NCBI GenBank assembly: GCA_016188985.1
Contig: JACPGM010000120.1
Span: forward strand, 1 to 58,990
Source of the DNA: Lentisphaerota bacterium
GTDB lineage: Bacteria > Verrucomicrobiota > Kiritimatiellia > JAAZAB01
Direction: 5' to 3'
Length of the DNA: 58,990 nucleotides
The notes under the pieces were generated by a model. The model ran no database searches and was not told where the DNA came from. It worked only from the letters and a program-made list of their open reading frames with translations. The position numbers and the translations under genes were made by a program. This document shows, piece after piece, positions 27,103-35,500 of the stretch. How positions within the stretch are numbered: position 1 is the stretch's first letter; every line of letters begins with the position of its first letter.

Positions 27103-27141
27103 CATAAAACAGTAGCCGCCTTTGGCGGCCTAATCCAACCT

Positions 27142-28245
27142 ATGCCGACCATTTCCAAAGTATATTTCGGCTCGGCCCATGTCGCGCGCGCGGAGGCCGA
27201 GGCCAGTCTGCCGGCCAAGTTCCGCCGCATTCTCGATAAAGTGGACTTGAAGAACCTTTGTCAACGTAACTTGGTGCCCATAAAAATGCATTTAGGCGGC
27301 AACCTTGGCTATACCACAATCCATCCGGTCTTTATCCGCATCCTGGTCAAAGCCATCAAGGCGGCCGGCGGTAAGCCCTTTGTTGTGGATGGCTTGTTTA
27401 ATACCATTGCCACGGCGCATGAGCGCGGTTATACCGCCGAGACATTAGGCTGCCCGATCGTTTCCGCCGGTGGCCCCGCCGATCAGCACATTGTCCGGAG
27501 AAAAGTGAACTTTCCGGGCTTAGACGAAATCAGCGTATTTGGCGCAATCTGGGACGCGCCCTGCCTGATCAATCTGGCGCATGTCAAGGGGCACGGTAAC
27601 TGCGGCTATGCCGGGGCGTGTAAAAATATCGCCATGGGCTGCGTGGACGAGTCCACGCGCAAGCGCCTGCATGCGCTCAGCGGCGCCATTGACTGGCATG
27701 ACGATCGCTGCCGCCTTTGCGGCCTCTGCGTCAAGGCCTGCGATACCGGCGCCATTACCCTGAACCGCAAAAAGAGAAAAATAGAATTCTTCTGGCATGA
27801 TTGCCGGTTCTGCCTGCACTGCGTAACGGCTTGCCCCTATGAGGCGCTCAGCAGCAAGGGACCAGGCGGCTTCCGGCGGTTCCAGCAAGCTCTGGCTCGG
27901 ACGGCCAAGACCATTCTGGATTCATTTGAGCCAAGCAGAGTTCTGCACATCAATCTCTTGACGAATATCTCCATGCTGTGCGACTGCTGGGGGATGAGCT
28001 CGCCCAGTATCGTGCCGGATATCGGGGTGATGGTCTCGCGCGACATGGTGGCCATCGAAACAGCCTCGCTCAAGGCAATCAAAGCGCGGAATTTCATTCC
28101 CGGCAGCCTGATCGGCAACCGCCGGCCGCGAACCGGCCGCCACCTGCTGGAACGGATCCACGGCAAAGACCCGTTCGTGCAAATCCGGGCGCTCGACCGG
28201 CTCGGGGTAGGGAGCCCAAGCTATTCCCTGGTGGAAGTGAGTTAG
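27142..28245 (+). CDS. DUF362 protein with two [4Fe-4S] ferredoxin motifs
   Basis: The 367-residue protein has a DUF362 domain (about 1-190 and after 240) that carries conserved Gly/His residues (HLGGNLGYT, HVKGHGNCGYAGACKNIAMG). Two ferredoxin motifs, CRLCGLCVKAC (about 192-202) and CRFCLHCVTAC (about 221-231), each supply four Cys for a [4Fe-4S] cluster. Proteins of this kind are widespread in anaerobes and are presumed to be iron-sulfur redox proteins, but a physiological substrate is not established. The gene lies between the phosphofructokinase and bioF on the same strand, with palindromes on the upstream side. The start lacks a good ribosome binding site. Confidence 0.85.
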   Translation: MPTISKVYFGSAHVARAEAEASLPAKFRRILDKVDLKNLCQRNLVPIKMHLGGNLGYTTIHPVFIRILVKAIKAAGGKPFVVDGLFNTIATAHERGYTAETLGCPIVSAGGPADQHIVRRKVNFPGLDEISVFGAIWDAPCLINLAHVKGHGNCGYAGACKNIAMGCVDESTRKRLHALSGAIDWHDDRCRLCGLCVKACDTGAITLNRKKRKIEFFWHDCRFCLHCVTACPYEALSSKGPGGFRRFQQALARTAKTILDSFEPSRVLHINLLTNISMLCDCWGMSSPSIVPDIGVMVSRDMVAIETASLKAIKARNFIPGSLIGNRRPRTGRHLLERIHGKDPFVQIRALDRLGVGSPSYSLVEVS

Positions 28246-28393
28246 CGGCGACGGAGCCCGTCGCCCTCCAGAGGAATGGGTCATGGAGGACGGACCTCCG
28301 GGCGTGCCACGCTTTCAGCGTGGTCCGCCGCGGATGGGAGAGTGTGTTTTTGTAGCCGCGGCGGTAACGCCGTGGCCTCGCGCACTGACGACT

Positions 28394-29680
28394 ATGGCCG
28401 ACGAATCCTGGATGGAGACGGATCTGAGCGCCCTGCGCGCCGAGGGGCTGAAGCGCAGTCTCCAGGTCATGCCGGAGACCGGAGGCGCCTTCCGGGCGGC
28501 CGGCAAGCGCATCCTCAATTTTTCCAGCAACGATTATCTGGGGCTGGCGCGCAACAGGATAGTTATCGAGGGCGCCGCGGCCGCCCTGCAACGCTGGGGC
28601 GCGGGCGCCACGGCCTCGCGGCTTATGGCCGGCACTTTGCCCTGCCATGAGGAACTGGAAAACAAGCTTGCTCAGTTCAAAGGTTATCCGGCCGCCCTGG
28701 TTTTCGGCAGCGGCTATCTGGCAAATCTCGGCACGGTTACCGCTCTTGTGCGCCGGTATGACCGTATTTTGGCCGATAAGCTCGCTCATGCCAGCCTGCT
28801 TGATGGCGCTCTGCTCAGCCAGGCCAAGGTCCGGCGTTTTCAACATAATGACCTCGATCATTTGAGGTGCTTCTTGCGTCAGAAACCCGCCGGCGCGCGT
28901 GACCTCATCGTAACCGAATCGGTCTTCAGCATGGATGGCGACCTGGCGCCGCTTGACGACCTGGCACGCCTGGCCCAGGAACATGACGCCATGCTCCTGG
29001 TGGATGAAGCTCATGCTACCGGAGTATGGGGGCCGGGCGGAACGGGTCTAATCAGCAAAGGGAAACAGCAGCCTGCCCGTCCGCCTGCAGCGCCTGTGGC
29101 GCAGCCACTGCGGGCAGGCAATGCCACGCACCCGCCCGCAACGCTGGCGCGTAGCGACTGCGGGCTGGGTAGCGTTGCAGGCGGGCCGGCCGTAACCGTA
29201 GCTATGGGTACGCTCAGCAAGGCCTTGGGCGCCTATGGCGGGTTTATTGCCGGGTCGGAGACGCTTAAGCGTTTTCTGGTGAACCGGGCCCGGCCGTTTG
29301 TTTTCAGCACTGCTCTCCCCCCGGCTTGTGTCGGAGCGGCCTTGGGCGCGTTGCAGGTCTTGCGGCAAAAACCGGGAATGGGCGTCGAACTGCTGGGTAG
29401 GGCGGAAACATTTCGCCGACGCCTGCAGGCGGAAGGTTTTAACGTCGGCCATTCGGTCAGTCAAATCGTGCCGGTCATTGTCGGTGACAATCACAAAACC
29501 CTGGCCTTGGCGCGCCGGCTGCGGGAGCAAGGTATCATTGCTATGGCGATTCGGCCGCCGACGGTCCCGGTGGGCACCGCGCGCTTGCGGCTTTCGCTGA
29601 CGCTTGACCACACTCCCGATGACTTGGATCGCGTAGCGGAGGTCTTGACTGCGGCCGCGCGCCAGGAAGGCCTCTTGTGA
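28394..29680 (+). CDS. bioF: 8-amino-7-oxononanoate synthase, with palindrome-derived insert
   Basis: From the preferred ATG the product has 428 residues. It is a PLP alpha-oxoamine synthase with NYL-type substrate loop (FSSNDYLGLA), the ATASRLMAGT segment, VDEAHATGVWGPGGTGL (about 208-224) and the PLP-lysine motif MGTLSKALGAYGG (about 272-284). It condenses pimeloyl-ACP with L-alanine to give KAPA. A run of about 44 residues rich in Ala/Pro/Arg, encoded by the palindromes at 29071-29185, separates the two motifs where only about 10-20 residues are normal. An in-frame ATG at 28283 would add a repeat-encoded N-terminus and is less likely. It overlaps the next gene by four bases. Confidence 0.9.
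   Translation: MADESWMETDLSALRAEGLKRSLQVMPETGGAFRAAGKRILNFSSNDYLGLARNRIVIEGAAAALQRWGAGATASRLMAGTLPCHEELENKLAQFKGYPAALVFGSGYLANLGTVTALVRRYDRILADKLAHASLLDGALLSQAKVRRFQHNDLDHLRCFLRQKPAGARDLIVTESVFSMDGDLAPLDDLARLAQEHDAMLLVDEAHATGVWGPGGTGLISKGKQQPARPPAAPVAQPLRAGNATHPPATLARSDCGLGSVAGGPAVTVAMGTLSKALGAYGGFIAGSETLKRFLVNRARPFVFSTALPPACVGAALGALQVLRQKPGMGVELLGRAETFRRRLQAEGFNVGHSVSQIVPVIVGDNHKTLALARRLREQGIIAMAIRPPTVPVGTARLRLSLTLDHTPDDLDRVAEVLTAAARQEGLL
29071..29185 (+). repeat. two family-A palindromes inserted in frame inside bioF
   Basis: First: GCCTGCCCG (29071-29079) with CGGGCAGGC (29111-29119). Second: CCCGCCCGCAACGCT (29131-29145) with AGCGTTGCAGGCGGG (29171-29185), 14 of 15 bases pairing. The second arm sequence is the hallmark of family A, which recurs at 30674-30729, 49668-49705 and 51947-52003. 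Confidence 0.85.
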
Positions 29681-30576
29681 GACTACCAATCATTCTAATC
29701 GCCGGCTGGGGCTTTTCCAGCAAAGCGATGCTTGGTCTGAAAGAAGCTTTGCCTGGGTATTCCATTGAGATCACCTCGACGACCGAATTGGGGCGGACTC
29801 AAGCAACAGATGCATCGCCGCGCGCTCCCGGCCTTTCCCGCTATGCGCTGGCCCTGGGCGATCTTCTCCGGCGTTATGCGGGAGGCGCCGGTGTCATCGG
29901 CTGGTCAATGGGCGGTATCGTGGCGTTGGAAACAGCGCAGAAATATCCGGAACTGATTGAACGACTTGTGATTATTGGCGGCACAGCGCGGTTCTGCGCT
30001 TTGAATAACAAGTTTCCGGGGGTAAGCCCCGCAGCCCTGCGAGCCATGGCCTTCGGGTTACGGCGCACGCCGGAGAAAGTTCTCTCTGACTATGAAGCCC
30101 GGGTGCATGCGCCGCAAGCGGTGCCTGTCCCGCGGAATCATGAGCTTACTCAGCAGGCTCGTGAAGCAAATGGTCCGTTAAGAGGTGGTCGCGTAAGGGT
30201 AGGGACGGCTCCCCGAGCCGTCCGCCTTCGCGACGCGGCAAAGCGCCGCTACGGCGCGACGACGGTCCGCGGCGCGTTCGGCGAACGCGCCCTACCTATT
30301 GTCCACATCGAGACTGAGGGGTTACCTTGTGAAGAATTATTGCATGGCCTGAATTATCTTCAGCGCATAGACTTAACTGAAGGCTTGGATCGGCTGAACG
30401 TGCCGACGCTGGTCGTGCATGGCAACCAGGACGGCATTGTGCCTTGGCAGGCCGGCGAATGGTTGAGCCGTCAGTTGGCCCGCGGCCAATGGCGTGGTTA
30501 TGAAGGCTTTGGGCATGCCTTGCCAATGCAGGTTGCGGACATTCTGGCGGCGGATATTCGCGCGTTTCTGGCGTAG
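29677..30576 (+). CDS. alpha/beta hydrolase, BioH-like, with 33-codon palindrome insert
   Basis: The 299-residue protein starts at GTG with GGAAGG upstream and overlaps the bioF stop (GTGA). It has the hydrolase nucleophile elbow GWSMGG (about 74-79), the Asp-bearing HGNQDGIVPW segment (about 247-256) and the catalytic His in GFGHALPM (about 283-290). Position between bioF and bioC suggests the pimeloyl-ACP methyl ester esterase role of BioH or a BioG/BioK-type replacement. The 99-nt element 30198-30296 supplies 33 residues in the cap region (about 174-207). Without it the protein would be about 266 residues, closer to BioH. Function is inferred from fold plus context. Confidence 0.82.
   Translation: MRLPIILIAGWGFSSKAMLGLKEALPGYSIEITSTTELGRTQATDASPRAPGLSRYALALGDLLRRYAGGAGVIGWSMGGIVALETAQKYPELIERLVIIGGTARFCALNNKFPGVSPAALRAMAFGLRRTPEKVLSDYEARVHAPQAVPVPRNHELTQQAREANGPLRGGRVRVGTAPRAVRLRDAAKRRYGATTVRGAFGERALPIVHIETEGLPCEELLHGLNYLQRIDLTEGLDRLNVPTLVVHGNQDGIVPWQAGEWLSRQLARGQWRGYEGFGHALPMQVADILAADIRAFLA
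30198..30296 (+). repeat. 99-nt palindromic element (GGTAGGG...CCCTACC) in the bioH-like gene
   Basis: Outer arms GGTAGGG (30198-30204) and CCCTACC (30290-30296) enclose two inner stems, GACGGCT/AGCCGTC and GGCGCGTTCG/CGAACGCGCC. Length 99 is exactly 33 codons and the frame is open. A 54-nt copy with the same arms and first inner stem is between rodA and mrdA (38542-38595), and a degenerate copy is at 50723-50767. Confidence 0.88.
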
Positions 30577-30621
30577 GCGGCGATGGAGTTTTTTTGACCA
30601 ATAGAAACGGGGAATCGCTGA

Positions 30622-31572
30622 ATGATAGCAGCCAATGAAATGGGTCAGTTATTTTGGGGTCGGCGAGCCCAATGGCCTCAGCCCGCCTGCAACGCTGAGC
30701 GTAGCACTGCGGGCAGGCAAGCTGAGGCCCTACGTAGGGCGCGACCTTGTGTCGCGCCATTTACCATAAATGCTGAGGGATTACTAGCTAATGAAACCAA
30801 GGCTTGCGCGGCGCGCTTCTCGGCCGCGGCCGCGAGCTATCATGCTGCCGCGGCGGTTCAGCGCGCGGTAGCCGCTCGCCTGAGCGCTCTGCTGGCCAGA
30901 GACAAAGCGCCGGAGCGCATCCTGGAAATCGGTTGCGGCACGGGTTTGTTGACGGAGCACTTGTGCCGCCTATTCCCTGGTACGCGCATTGATGCCCTGG
31001 ACATGGCCGGCGGAATGGTGGAGCAATGCCGCTCACGCTTGGGCTCCAAGCCCGGACTACATTGCCGGGTGACCGAGCTAAGCGCATTTTGTCCGGACGC
31101 GCCTTATGCGCTTATTGTGAGCTCTGCGGCCCTGCACTGGCTGTATCCGCTGGGTGACTTCATGGCCATGGCAGCTTCCTGGCTGGAGCATCAGGGCTCT
31201 CTGGTATTTGCGCTCATGGTGCGCGGCACACTCGCGGAGCTGCACGCCGCGCGCGCGCGCGTAGCGCCGCACAAGCCGCCGGAGCGTTATTTGCCGACTG
31301 AAAGCGATGTGCACAATGCCCTGGTGCAAGCGGGCTTAAGCATTGAAGGCGAATGGCGGGAGCTGCAGCGAGAGACGTATGCCTCCGCCGAGGACTTTTT
31401 TCGCCAACTCCATAATCAAGGTGTAACCAGCGGGCCGCTGGCTCGGGCCGGGCGGCTGCTGAATCGCTCCGAACTGCTCCATCTGAAGCATGATTATGAA
31501 AAGCATTACCGGCATAATGGCGGCGTTTACGCCAATTACCGGATAAGCTATTTCCGGGCGCGCAAATGTTAG
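30622..31572 (+). CDS. bioC: malonyl-ACP O-methyltransferase BioC-like, repeat-derived N-terminus
   Basis: A class I SAM methyltransferase of 316 residues. The conserved part begins at about residue 53 (CAARFSAAAASYHAAAAVQ, the BioC-type N-terminal helix). Motif I ILEIGCGTGLLTEHL lies at about 95-109, then IDALDMAGGMVEQCR and ALHWLYPLGDFM. BioC methylates malonyl-ACP to start the pimeloyl moiety. The first ~50 residues are encoded by palindromes (30674-30758) and have no family counterpart. No other start codon is available between the repeat and the conserved part except rare ones, and a GGGGAA site lies eight bases before 30622, so that start is used here. It completes bioF-bioH-bioC. Confidence 0.83.
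   Translation: MIAANEMGQLFWGRRAQWPQPACNAERSTAGRQAEALRRARPCVAPFTINAEGLLANETKACAARFSAAAASYHAAAAVQRAVAARLSALLARDKAPERILEIGCGTGLLTEHLCRLFPGTRIDALDMAGGMVEQCRSRLGSKPGLHCRVTELSAFCPDAPYALIVSSAALHWLYPLGDFMAMAASWLEHQGSLVFALMVRGTLAELHAARARVAPHKPPERYLPTESDVHNALVQAGLSIEGEWRELQRETYASAEDFFRQLHNQGVTSGPLARAGRLLNRSELLHLKHDYEKHYRHNGGVYANYRISYFRARKC
30674..30758 (+). repeat. family-A palindrome plus short hairpin at the 5' end of bioC
   Basis: Perfect outer arms GGCCTCAGC (30674-30682) and GCTGAGGCC (30721-30729) enclose the family-A words CCCGCCTGCAACGCT and GCGGGCAGGC. A second perfect stem GGCGCGAC/GTCGCGCC (30739-30746/30751-30758) with loop CTTGT follows. All of it is within the open frame of bioC. GTCAGTTATTTTGGGG just upstream (30644-30659) matches the terminal word of the 49-kb MITE-like element. 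Confidence 0.8.
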
Positions 31573-31636
31573 TGCGCCCGACCCGCGCGTAAATGCACTG
31601 AGCGGGAATGGTTAATGGCAACTACGACAGAATCTT

Positions 31637-31660
31637 CCTGCTTCGCCAAAGCTCCGCAGG
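31637..31660. repeat. family-B core hairpin
   Basis: CCTGC (31637-31641) and GCAGG (31656-31660) around TTCGCCAAAGCTCC match the family-B core of murG and the 2.5-kb copy. It lies in the gap between bioC and the toxin-antitoxin pair. Confidence 0.45.
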
Positions 31661-31771
31661 GATCCGCAATGTGCCCTGATCCTTGTGTCTGAAGGCAGTA
31701 GAGGGTTGCCTAAAAGAAACGACATGCGTTGGAAGCAACGTTCTTGAGTTTTTTGCCTCGATATATTGTTA

Positions 31772-31809
31772 TTGACAGGCTGCGCAATATAAGCGCACTA
31801 TAAATGCGC
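31772..31809 (+). promoter_or_regulatory. possible promoter and operator of the vapBC pair
   Basis: TTGACA (31772-31777) and TATAAA (31799-31804) resemble -35 and -10 boxes but are 21 bases apart, which is long. Two overlapping palindromes, TGCGC-N7-GCGCA (31781-31797) and GCGC-N9-GCGC (31793-31809, covering the -10-like box), would suit autoregulation by the antitoxin complex. Binding is inferred. Confidence 0.4.
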
Positions 31810-31839
31810 GAATAGAAACTGATTGTTTGAGAGGTGATT

Positions 31840-32082
31840 ATGGCGGTAAAAACAATAACAATTGATATGGATGCCTACCGGATTCTCGATGCTGAGAAGC
31901 GGGACAAGGAGTCATTCAGTCGGGTCATTAAACGGGTATTGGGAAACGCCTGTACGGCGGAAAACCTGTTGCGGCATCTTGCCGAGGTGGCCCTTTCGGA
32001 GGAAGCGCTGGATCACGCGGAAAAAAGTGTTGGCCTTCGTAAGGAAACACTGGCGGAATACCGCGGACTGGATGAGGTGTAA
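31840..32082 (+). CDS. VapB-type antitoxin
   Basis: An 80-residue protein that begins AVKTITIDMDAYRILDAEKRDKESFSRVIKRVLG, the beta-strand plus helix pattern of the VapB/DUF217 family of DNA-binding antitoxins; the C-terminal third is acidic and would bind the toxin. The ATG is preferred over the GTG at 31834 because the GAGAGG site sits five bases upstream of the ATG. The toxin gene starts four bases after the stop. The complex would repress the promoter described at 31772-31809. Length and order are typical of a type II toxin-antitoxin operon. Confidence 0.82.
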   Translation: MAVKTITIDMDAYRILDAEKRDKESFSRVIKRVLGNACTAENLLRHLAEVALSEEALDHAEKSVGLRKETLAEYRGLDEV

Positions 32083-32085
32083 GCC

Positions 32086-32487
32086 GTGCTTCTGGATACC
32101 ACTTTCTGCATTGACCTGATGAGAGAATGGCGGCGGGGGTTATCCGGACCTGCCACCGCCAAATTGAAATCACTCGGCGCCGTGCCGGTTGAAATATCGC
32201 TCTTCTCTCTTTGTGAATTGCAAATGGGCGCGCGCCTGTCCGCCAAGCCGGCGGAAGAATTGCGTCGGCTGGAGCGCATCTCCGGACTGATCCGCGTGGT
32301 TTATCCCGATCGCTCATTTGCGGTGATGTTCGGCCGGGTGGCGGTCGAACTCCGGGCGGCCGGCATACAGATTCCCTTCATGGATTTAATGATTGGAGCG
32401 CATGCCTTATGCTTGGGGCTGCCGTTGCTGACCCGCGACGCCGAACATTTCCAGCGCATTCCCAACCTCGTGGTGGAAACCTATTAA
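32086..32487 (+). CDS. VapC-type PIN-domain ribonuclease toxin
   Basis: A 133-residue PIN-domain protein starting at GTG. The first acidic residue is in LLDTTFCIDLMRE (residues 4 and 10 are candidates), followed by a conserved Glu in SLCELQMGA, and the second Asp cluster PFMDLMIGAHAL (about 100-111) with TRDAEHF near the end. These are the Mg-binding acidic residues of VapC nucleases, which cleave tRNA or rRNA. The gene is directly behind the antitoxin. It converges with lptD, with a perfect hairpin between them. The substrate is unknown. Confidence 0.85.
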   Translation: MLLDTTFCIDLMREWRRGLSGPATAKLKSLGAVPVEISLFSLCELQMGARLSAKPAEELRRLERISGLIRVVYPDRSFAVMFGRVAVELRAAGIQIPFMDLMIGAHALCLGLPLLTRDAEHFQRIPNLVVETY

Positions 32488-32539
32488 ATAATCCTGTTCT
32501 TGCTTTTCATGTCCGGTCTCATAACACATTAACCAGTTA

Positions 32540-32572
32540 CCATCATCCGGCGTTGAAACAGGCGGATGATGG
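32540..32572. terminator. bidirectional terminator-like hairpin between vapC and lptD
   Basis: CCATCATCCG (32540-32549) and CGGATGATGG (32563-32572) form a perfect 10-bp stem with a 13-base loop. It ends directly at the lptD stop codon and starts 52 bases after the vapC stop, in a convergent gap. No U-run is obvious on either side. Confidence 0.55.
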
Positions 32573-35500
32573 CTATAGCCCGACATCCATGCGCACTTTG
32601 GGAAACTCGGTGAACCAGAATTGAACCCAGAACGTGTAGTCATCGTCCTGAAATTCGGCGCCAACCTTATAGGCGATGCATTCCAGGGTCCGCTGGGCGG
32701 TAAGGCCCCAGGCCTCCATGGCGCCGGTTTCAAATTCGTAACGGGTGTAGGCACGGTATTCCCAGTTAATGAAGGGTGAAAACGTAATTTCATTATTCAG
32801 CAGGCTGGAACTGTCTTTGGTGTAGCGGTGCTCGATAGCGTAATCCCACATTGCCCCTGGCGGTCGCACGGTCAAACGGGTATTAATGGTCTGCAACTGG
32901 TTGGTATACTGATCGTAAGCGCCATCAATTTTCAGGTCCAGCCAGTCAAAGGGTATTGAGCGCACATTCCAGTTGATGTTGCTGAACAGATTTTCGCCGG
33001 GTTGCGGGTCGAGGCGGTAGACCACCCACAGATCGGCATTGAGTAGATCGTAGACCGTGTGCTTTTTCATCTGCCGCTTGCCGAAACGCTGCGTCTGGAT
33101 TTTGTTGCGCATGCCCAGCTTGATTTCATTGACCCGGCCAAGTGTATCAATTTCGTCGAACTGGTAGAGGTCGTTGGTGGTCACCGCGGGCTCGGGGATG
33201 AGCGTCCAATCGGCGTACGGCTCGGCAATGTGCCGCAGGTTGTTAATGGTGTCGCCCGGATAAGTTTCCCAGACTTTGAAGGCCTTAAAGGAAGTTTCCA
33301 TGCCCAGTTCGGGCAATGAACGCCCCCGCGCTTCCTTATCCATGGCCAGGATGTTGGTGACGGTAACGGTCATCGGCAAGTTGTTGGTGTCGAGCACCAC
33401 AGTCGCCGCCACATTGGTGTAATCTTCCTTGGTCTTGGAATACCACGTGCCGCGCCAACCCACGCGCGGGGTGACGTTCAGAAAGCCGGCCTGTTTGGTC
33501 GGATAATAAATCGTGTGCGCCGTATCCAGGCGGCCGGCGGCGTAGTTGGTCAGGTTGGTCAGGTTGGCTTCCCAGCTCTTCTCCAGATAGCCCAGCGCCG
33601 TCTTGCCCTTGTAGTAGAAAGGGGTTTTGAGAATTCTCTGGCGCTGGAAATCAAGGGCCAGCTCAGGCAAGCGGTCAACCGTTGTGTAGAAATCGTTCAG
33701 GCGCTTTTCCGTCTTCAGACTGGCGGTGTAGTGATCAGTGCGGTGCCCAAGCACCAGGTAGTTATAGGGCTCGGGATAATTTTTATATTCCTTGCGGAAA
33801 TACTGCTCAATGATCATGGGATCGCTCAAGCGCTCAAGTTGCGTCAGGAAATAGTTCTGCTCGTCGAATGACTGGTTGTGGTAAAGCCGCAGCCGATAGC
33901 GCTCGTGGTCAATTTTGTAAGTCTGCGCCTTGCCTTCGTCCGGCCAGGCATCCTGGGCGTAATAAGTGATCAGGTCGCCGCCCCAGGGATCTTCTTCCTC
34001 GGCCACCTTGCGCTTGAAAAAGGCCGAGCGGCCAAAATACCAGAAGTCGTCGTCGGCCTGAATGGAATAGCGCTCGGTCGAACGGCCCTTGGCGTTGCCG
34101 CTGGCCGACCAGAGGATATCCTGGCCCAAGCCGACCCCGCGGCGCGCGCGGGCGTCCACGCGGGTAGTGGCCTCAACCTTGCGGCTCAAGCGGTAATTAA
34201 AAGTGGTCAACAAAAAGGCATACATCCGGCTGTTGTAGCCCGGCACCAGGGTGATAAAATTTCTGTCGCCGATATTCTGATTCCAGAAAGGACTGTACAT
34301 GACCGGCACACCCTTGACATAGAGCACCACGTGTTGCGCCCGTATGTGGCGGCCGGGGACAATCCGCACTTTTCTTGCGCGAAACCAGGCGGCGGGCGCA
34401 TCGCCCTCACAGGTGCTCAGCTTGGCTTTTTCGAGCAGATACTCGTCCGGGCCGATCCGGCGCGCGGATTGGGCCTTGATATAAAATGGTTCCAGGTAGG
34501 CGTCGAATCCCCCAAAATCGCCCTGCTGGGTTCGGAAATTATAGCGCAGCTTTTTGCCCACCCAGATTTCGCTGCCGCGCTCAAAGGTTACATTGCCTTC
34601 CGCCAGCACGTCGAGGCTCTGCAGGTTGATGATGGCCTGGTCGCTGCGCAGATACTCCAGGTCCTTGCGCACGCGCACATGGCCGGTTCCAATCATCAGG
34701 TTCTTCTCGCGATCATATTCCAGACTGTCGGCCTGAACGTCAATCGGCAAGGGGGCGTGCCGGCGAATGGCCTCTGGGTAAGCTTCTTCCAGGAGCAGGC
34801 GGTTCAGGCGCAGCCGGTCCTCGCCTTCGGGCTTCCCTTCGAGCAATTCCTTGGTTTTCTTGCTCAACTTTACTTCGGCAAAACGATCCTTGTCATACAG
34901 CAAATCCTCGCTGAGAACGGCCTGGTTCAAGGTCGCAATCAGGAGATTGATGATCGCGCTCGGGGGCGGCGCTTCGCCGAGATAGTTCGCCAGCTCCTCG
35001 CGGCTTTCCGGCTTCAAGGTCCCACGCAGGTAGCGCGCCAAGCCATCTTTGCCGGAGCTGAGGCTGAGCGCCAGTTTGGATGGTTCCCGCAAGTCCCGGT
35101 TTTCAAAGAAATAGGGCAGAGTCCAAATGGGTTCGATTTCGTTGGAATAACTGTCTTCCAGCAGGCGCCGGTTGAGCTTGGGCACCTCGGCATTCACCAG
35201 CTTTTTGCCGAGCAAGGTGTTGCTGCGGTCGGAGAGCGCTACTTCGCTGAAAATTTCTTCATCGAACAGGTAATCTTCGCAGATAAGCCGGTTGAGGTCG
35301 GCCAGCACGGCTGTGAGCAGTTCCGGCGAGGGCGCCCGGCCTTCCCGGTAATCGGCCAGCAGCCGCCGCGTGGCCGGAGCGCAGCTTGCCTGCAGATAGG
35401 TGGAAACCTCATCGTGCGCATCGCGCAGCTTAATCAACAGTCCCGGCGCGTCCGTCAGGTGCTCAAGCTTCAGCAGCCAGAGCGCCGCTTCGGGCGCTTC

